This document shows positions 49,859-50,850 of a stretch of 50,850 nt of DNA, piece after piece. The position numbers and the translations under genes were made by a program. Under the pieces are notes generated by a model. That model saw only the letters and a list, made by a program, of their open reading frames with translations, did not search any database and was not told the origin of the DNA. Source of the DNA: Microthrixaceae bacterium (GTDB lineage Bacteria; Actinomycetota; Acidimicrobiia; Acidimicrobiales; Microtrichaceae); NCBI GenBank assembly GCA_023957995.1, contig JAMLGK010000021.1, forward strand, positions 1 through 50,850, in the 5' to 3' direction. The stretch's first letter is position 1, and each line of letters starts with the position of its first letter.

Positions 49859-50850
49859 GGACCGGGAGCGGGGGTGCCTGCCGCCGTGGTGGCAGCGGTG
49901 GTGGGGACGACGGTGGTCGGTGGCGCGGACGTGGTGGTGGTCGTCGTGGTCGTGGTCGTCGTGGTGGTGGTGGTGGCCGCACTGACGGTTCGCTCGATGT
50001 ACTCCCGGGCGTCGGACTCGCTGGTGAAGGTGCGTCCCCGACGCACCGCTGACTGACCGGCCTGTGGCAGTTCGGAGACCTCGACGTCGGACTCGGTGAC
50101 GAGATCGGGTTCGATCCACAACACCGGCGTGCCGCGGTACAACGCCACGAACCCTCCGGGGCCCTCCGCCACGTACCAACCCCGACCAGCGGTGAAGAAG
50201 ATCGCCCCCACCGCCAGTCCGATCACCCCGAGGATCGCGATGATGAACGCGGCGGTGCGCCAACGCGCAGCGCGCGCGTCTGCCGCGAAGGCGGCGGCCC
50301 TGGCCTCAGCGAGGTCCTCCGCTGCGGGAGTGCCGGCGAGGGCGGCTATGTCTTCGTCGCCGGTCATCGGCTCGGGCTGATCCGGCGCAGGTCCACTGGG
50401 CTCGGAGTCGGCCTCGGAGGTGGAGATGACCGCCATCACCCGCTCGGTGTGGGGGCCCTCACCCTCCTGGGACAGGTCCACCGATGGTGTGGTGATCTTT
50501 CGGAACCGCTCGGTCAGCGACCCCTCGCTCCGGTCGGCCTCCATCACGTCGACGACCACCGCGGTGGTGTTGTCACGACCACCGGCGGCGTCGGCCTCCG
50601 CGGCCAGGCGTCGGGCGGTCAGCTCGGCCGGGTCTCCTTCGGCCAGCACCTCCGAGATCCGTTCGTCGTCGAGTTCGTTGGTGAGGCCGTCACTGCACAG
50701 CAGGAGCCGGTCGCCAACCACCGGATCCAGCAACCAGGCGTCGACGGCAACCACCGGCTCCACGCCCAACGCCCGGGTGAGCACGTTGCGCTGCGGGTGA
50801 ACGAGCGCCTCCTCCTCGGTGATCTGGCCGTCGCGCACGAGGGCCTCGAC
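49855..50850 (-). CDS. pstP: PP2C-family Ser/Thr phosphatase, C-terminal part (PstP)
   Basis: Partial gene: the frame is open to the window edge, so the N-terminal part is missing. The visible 331 residues contain the end of a PP2C catalytic domain (LLLCSDGLTNEL and GRDNTTAVVVDV, with the metal-binding Asp residues in SDG and RDN), a cytoplasmic acidic linker, one transmembrane helix (AAFIIAILGVIGLAVGAIFF) and an extracellular ~90-residue domain ending in a run of about 15 threonines and a Thr/Ala/Pro tail. It dephosphorylates PknB and its substrates. It is the first gene of the rodA-pbpA operon seen here. Confidence 0.93.
   Translation of the reverse strand, partial: VEALVRDGQITEEEALVHPQRNVLTRALGVEPVVAVDAWLLDPVVGDRLLLCSDGLTNELDDERISEVLAEGDPAELTARRLAAEADAAGGRDNTTAVVVDVMEADRSEGSLTERFRKITTPSVDLSQEGEGPHTERVMAVISTSEADSEPSGPAPDQPEPMTGDEDIAALAGTPAAEDLAEARAAAFAADARAARWRTAAFIIAILGVIGLAVGAIFFTAGRGWYVAEGPGGFVALYRGTPVLWIEPDLVTESDVEVSELPQAGQSAVRRGRTFTSESDAREYIERTVSAATTTTTTTTTTTTTTTSAPPTTVVPTTAATTAAGTPAPGP

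Noticed and set aside
1..50850. CRISPR arrays, insertion sequences, integrases, prophage genes, rRNA
   Set aside because: I looked for regularly spaced repeats, transposase motifs and terminal inverted repeats and found none.

Overview
The window looks like chromosomal DNA of a high-GC actinobacterium. The markers are a CrgA-TrpG-PknB-PbpA-FtsW-PstP cell-division cluster, actinobacterial families (DUF3152, LytR_C, CmtR-like ArsR, MprAB-like two-component system), TTGTCCACA-type DnaA boxes, and many genes that appear to be transcribed without a leader (a TAnnnT -10 element 6-9 nt before the start codon). Class Acidimicrobiia is my best guess from overall gene content, but the sequence alone does not prove it. 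I see no phage, insertion sequence, CRISPR array, integrase or rRNA. One tRNA (Ala-UGC) is present.

Layout. 0-3.6 kb: compatible-solute or polyglucan sugar metabolism (glucosyl-3-phosphoglycerate synthase, glycerate kinase, GT20 trehalose-phosphate-synthase-like enzyme). 3.6-12.8 kb: LytR_C protein, UppP, ABC exporter, nitroreductase, universal stress protein, exonuclease VII (xseAB), TetR regulator, two translationally coupled alpha/beta hydrolases (one lacking its nucleophile). 12.9-20.6 kb: NarL-type two-component system, a beta-lactamase-fold hydrolase, release factor 3, ornithine carbamoyltransferase, a DUF3152 lipoprotein. 20.8-28.5 kb: tRNA-Ala, OsmC protein, CmtR-like sensor plus CDF metal exporter behind tandem palindromes, lipoprotein, LuxR/TPR regulator, subtilisin-like lipoprotein, and an unknown protein preceded by a 9-codon upstream ORF. 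28.5-37.5 kb: ECF sigma/anti-sigma pair with a divergent second zinc-finger protein, Hsp20, MarR-MFS efflux operon with a clear operator, MprAB-like two-component system with a secreted repeat protein, membrane proteins and a lipoprotein. 37.6-40.9 kb: divergent acyl-CoA ligase and thiolase.

41.1-50.85 kb: a small zinc-ribbon membrane protein, a roughly 0.47 kb gene-free segment holding four perfect and one degenerate DnaA box, then crgA, trpG/pabA and the leftward cell-wall operon pstP-ftsW-pbpA-pknB followed by two extra PASTA-only membrane proteins. In Mycobacterium the same crgA-trpG-pknB...pstP block, in the same orientation, lies next to the chromosomal origin. The DnaA-box cluster is therefore a serious oriC candidate even though dnaA and dnaN are not in view.

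How the genes work together: PstP dephosphorylates targets of PknB, PknB senses muropeptides or lipid II through PASTA domains, FtsW/RodA polymerises glycan and PbpA cross-links it, CrgA ties this to the divisome, and UppP elsewhere in the window recycles the lipid carrier. The two additional PASTA proteins expand this sensory surface to 12 PASTA domains in three adjacent genes.
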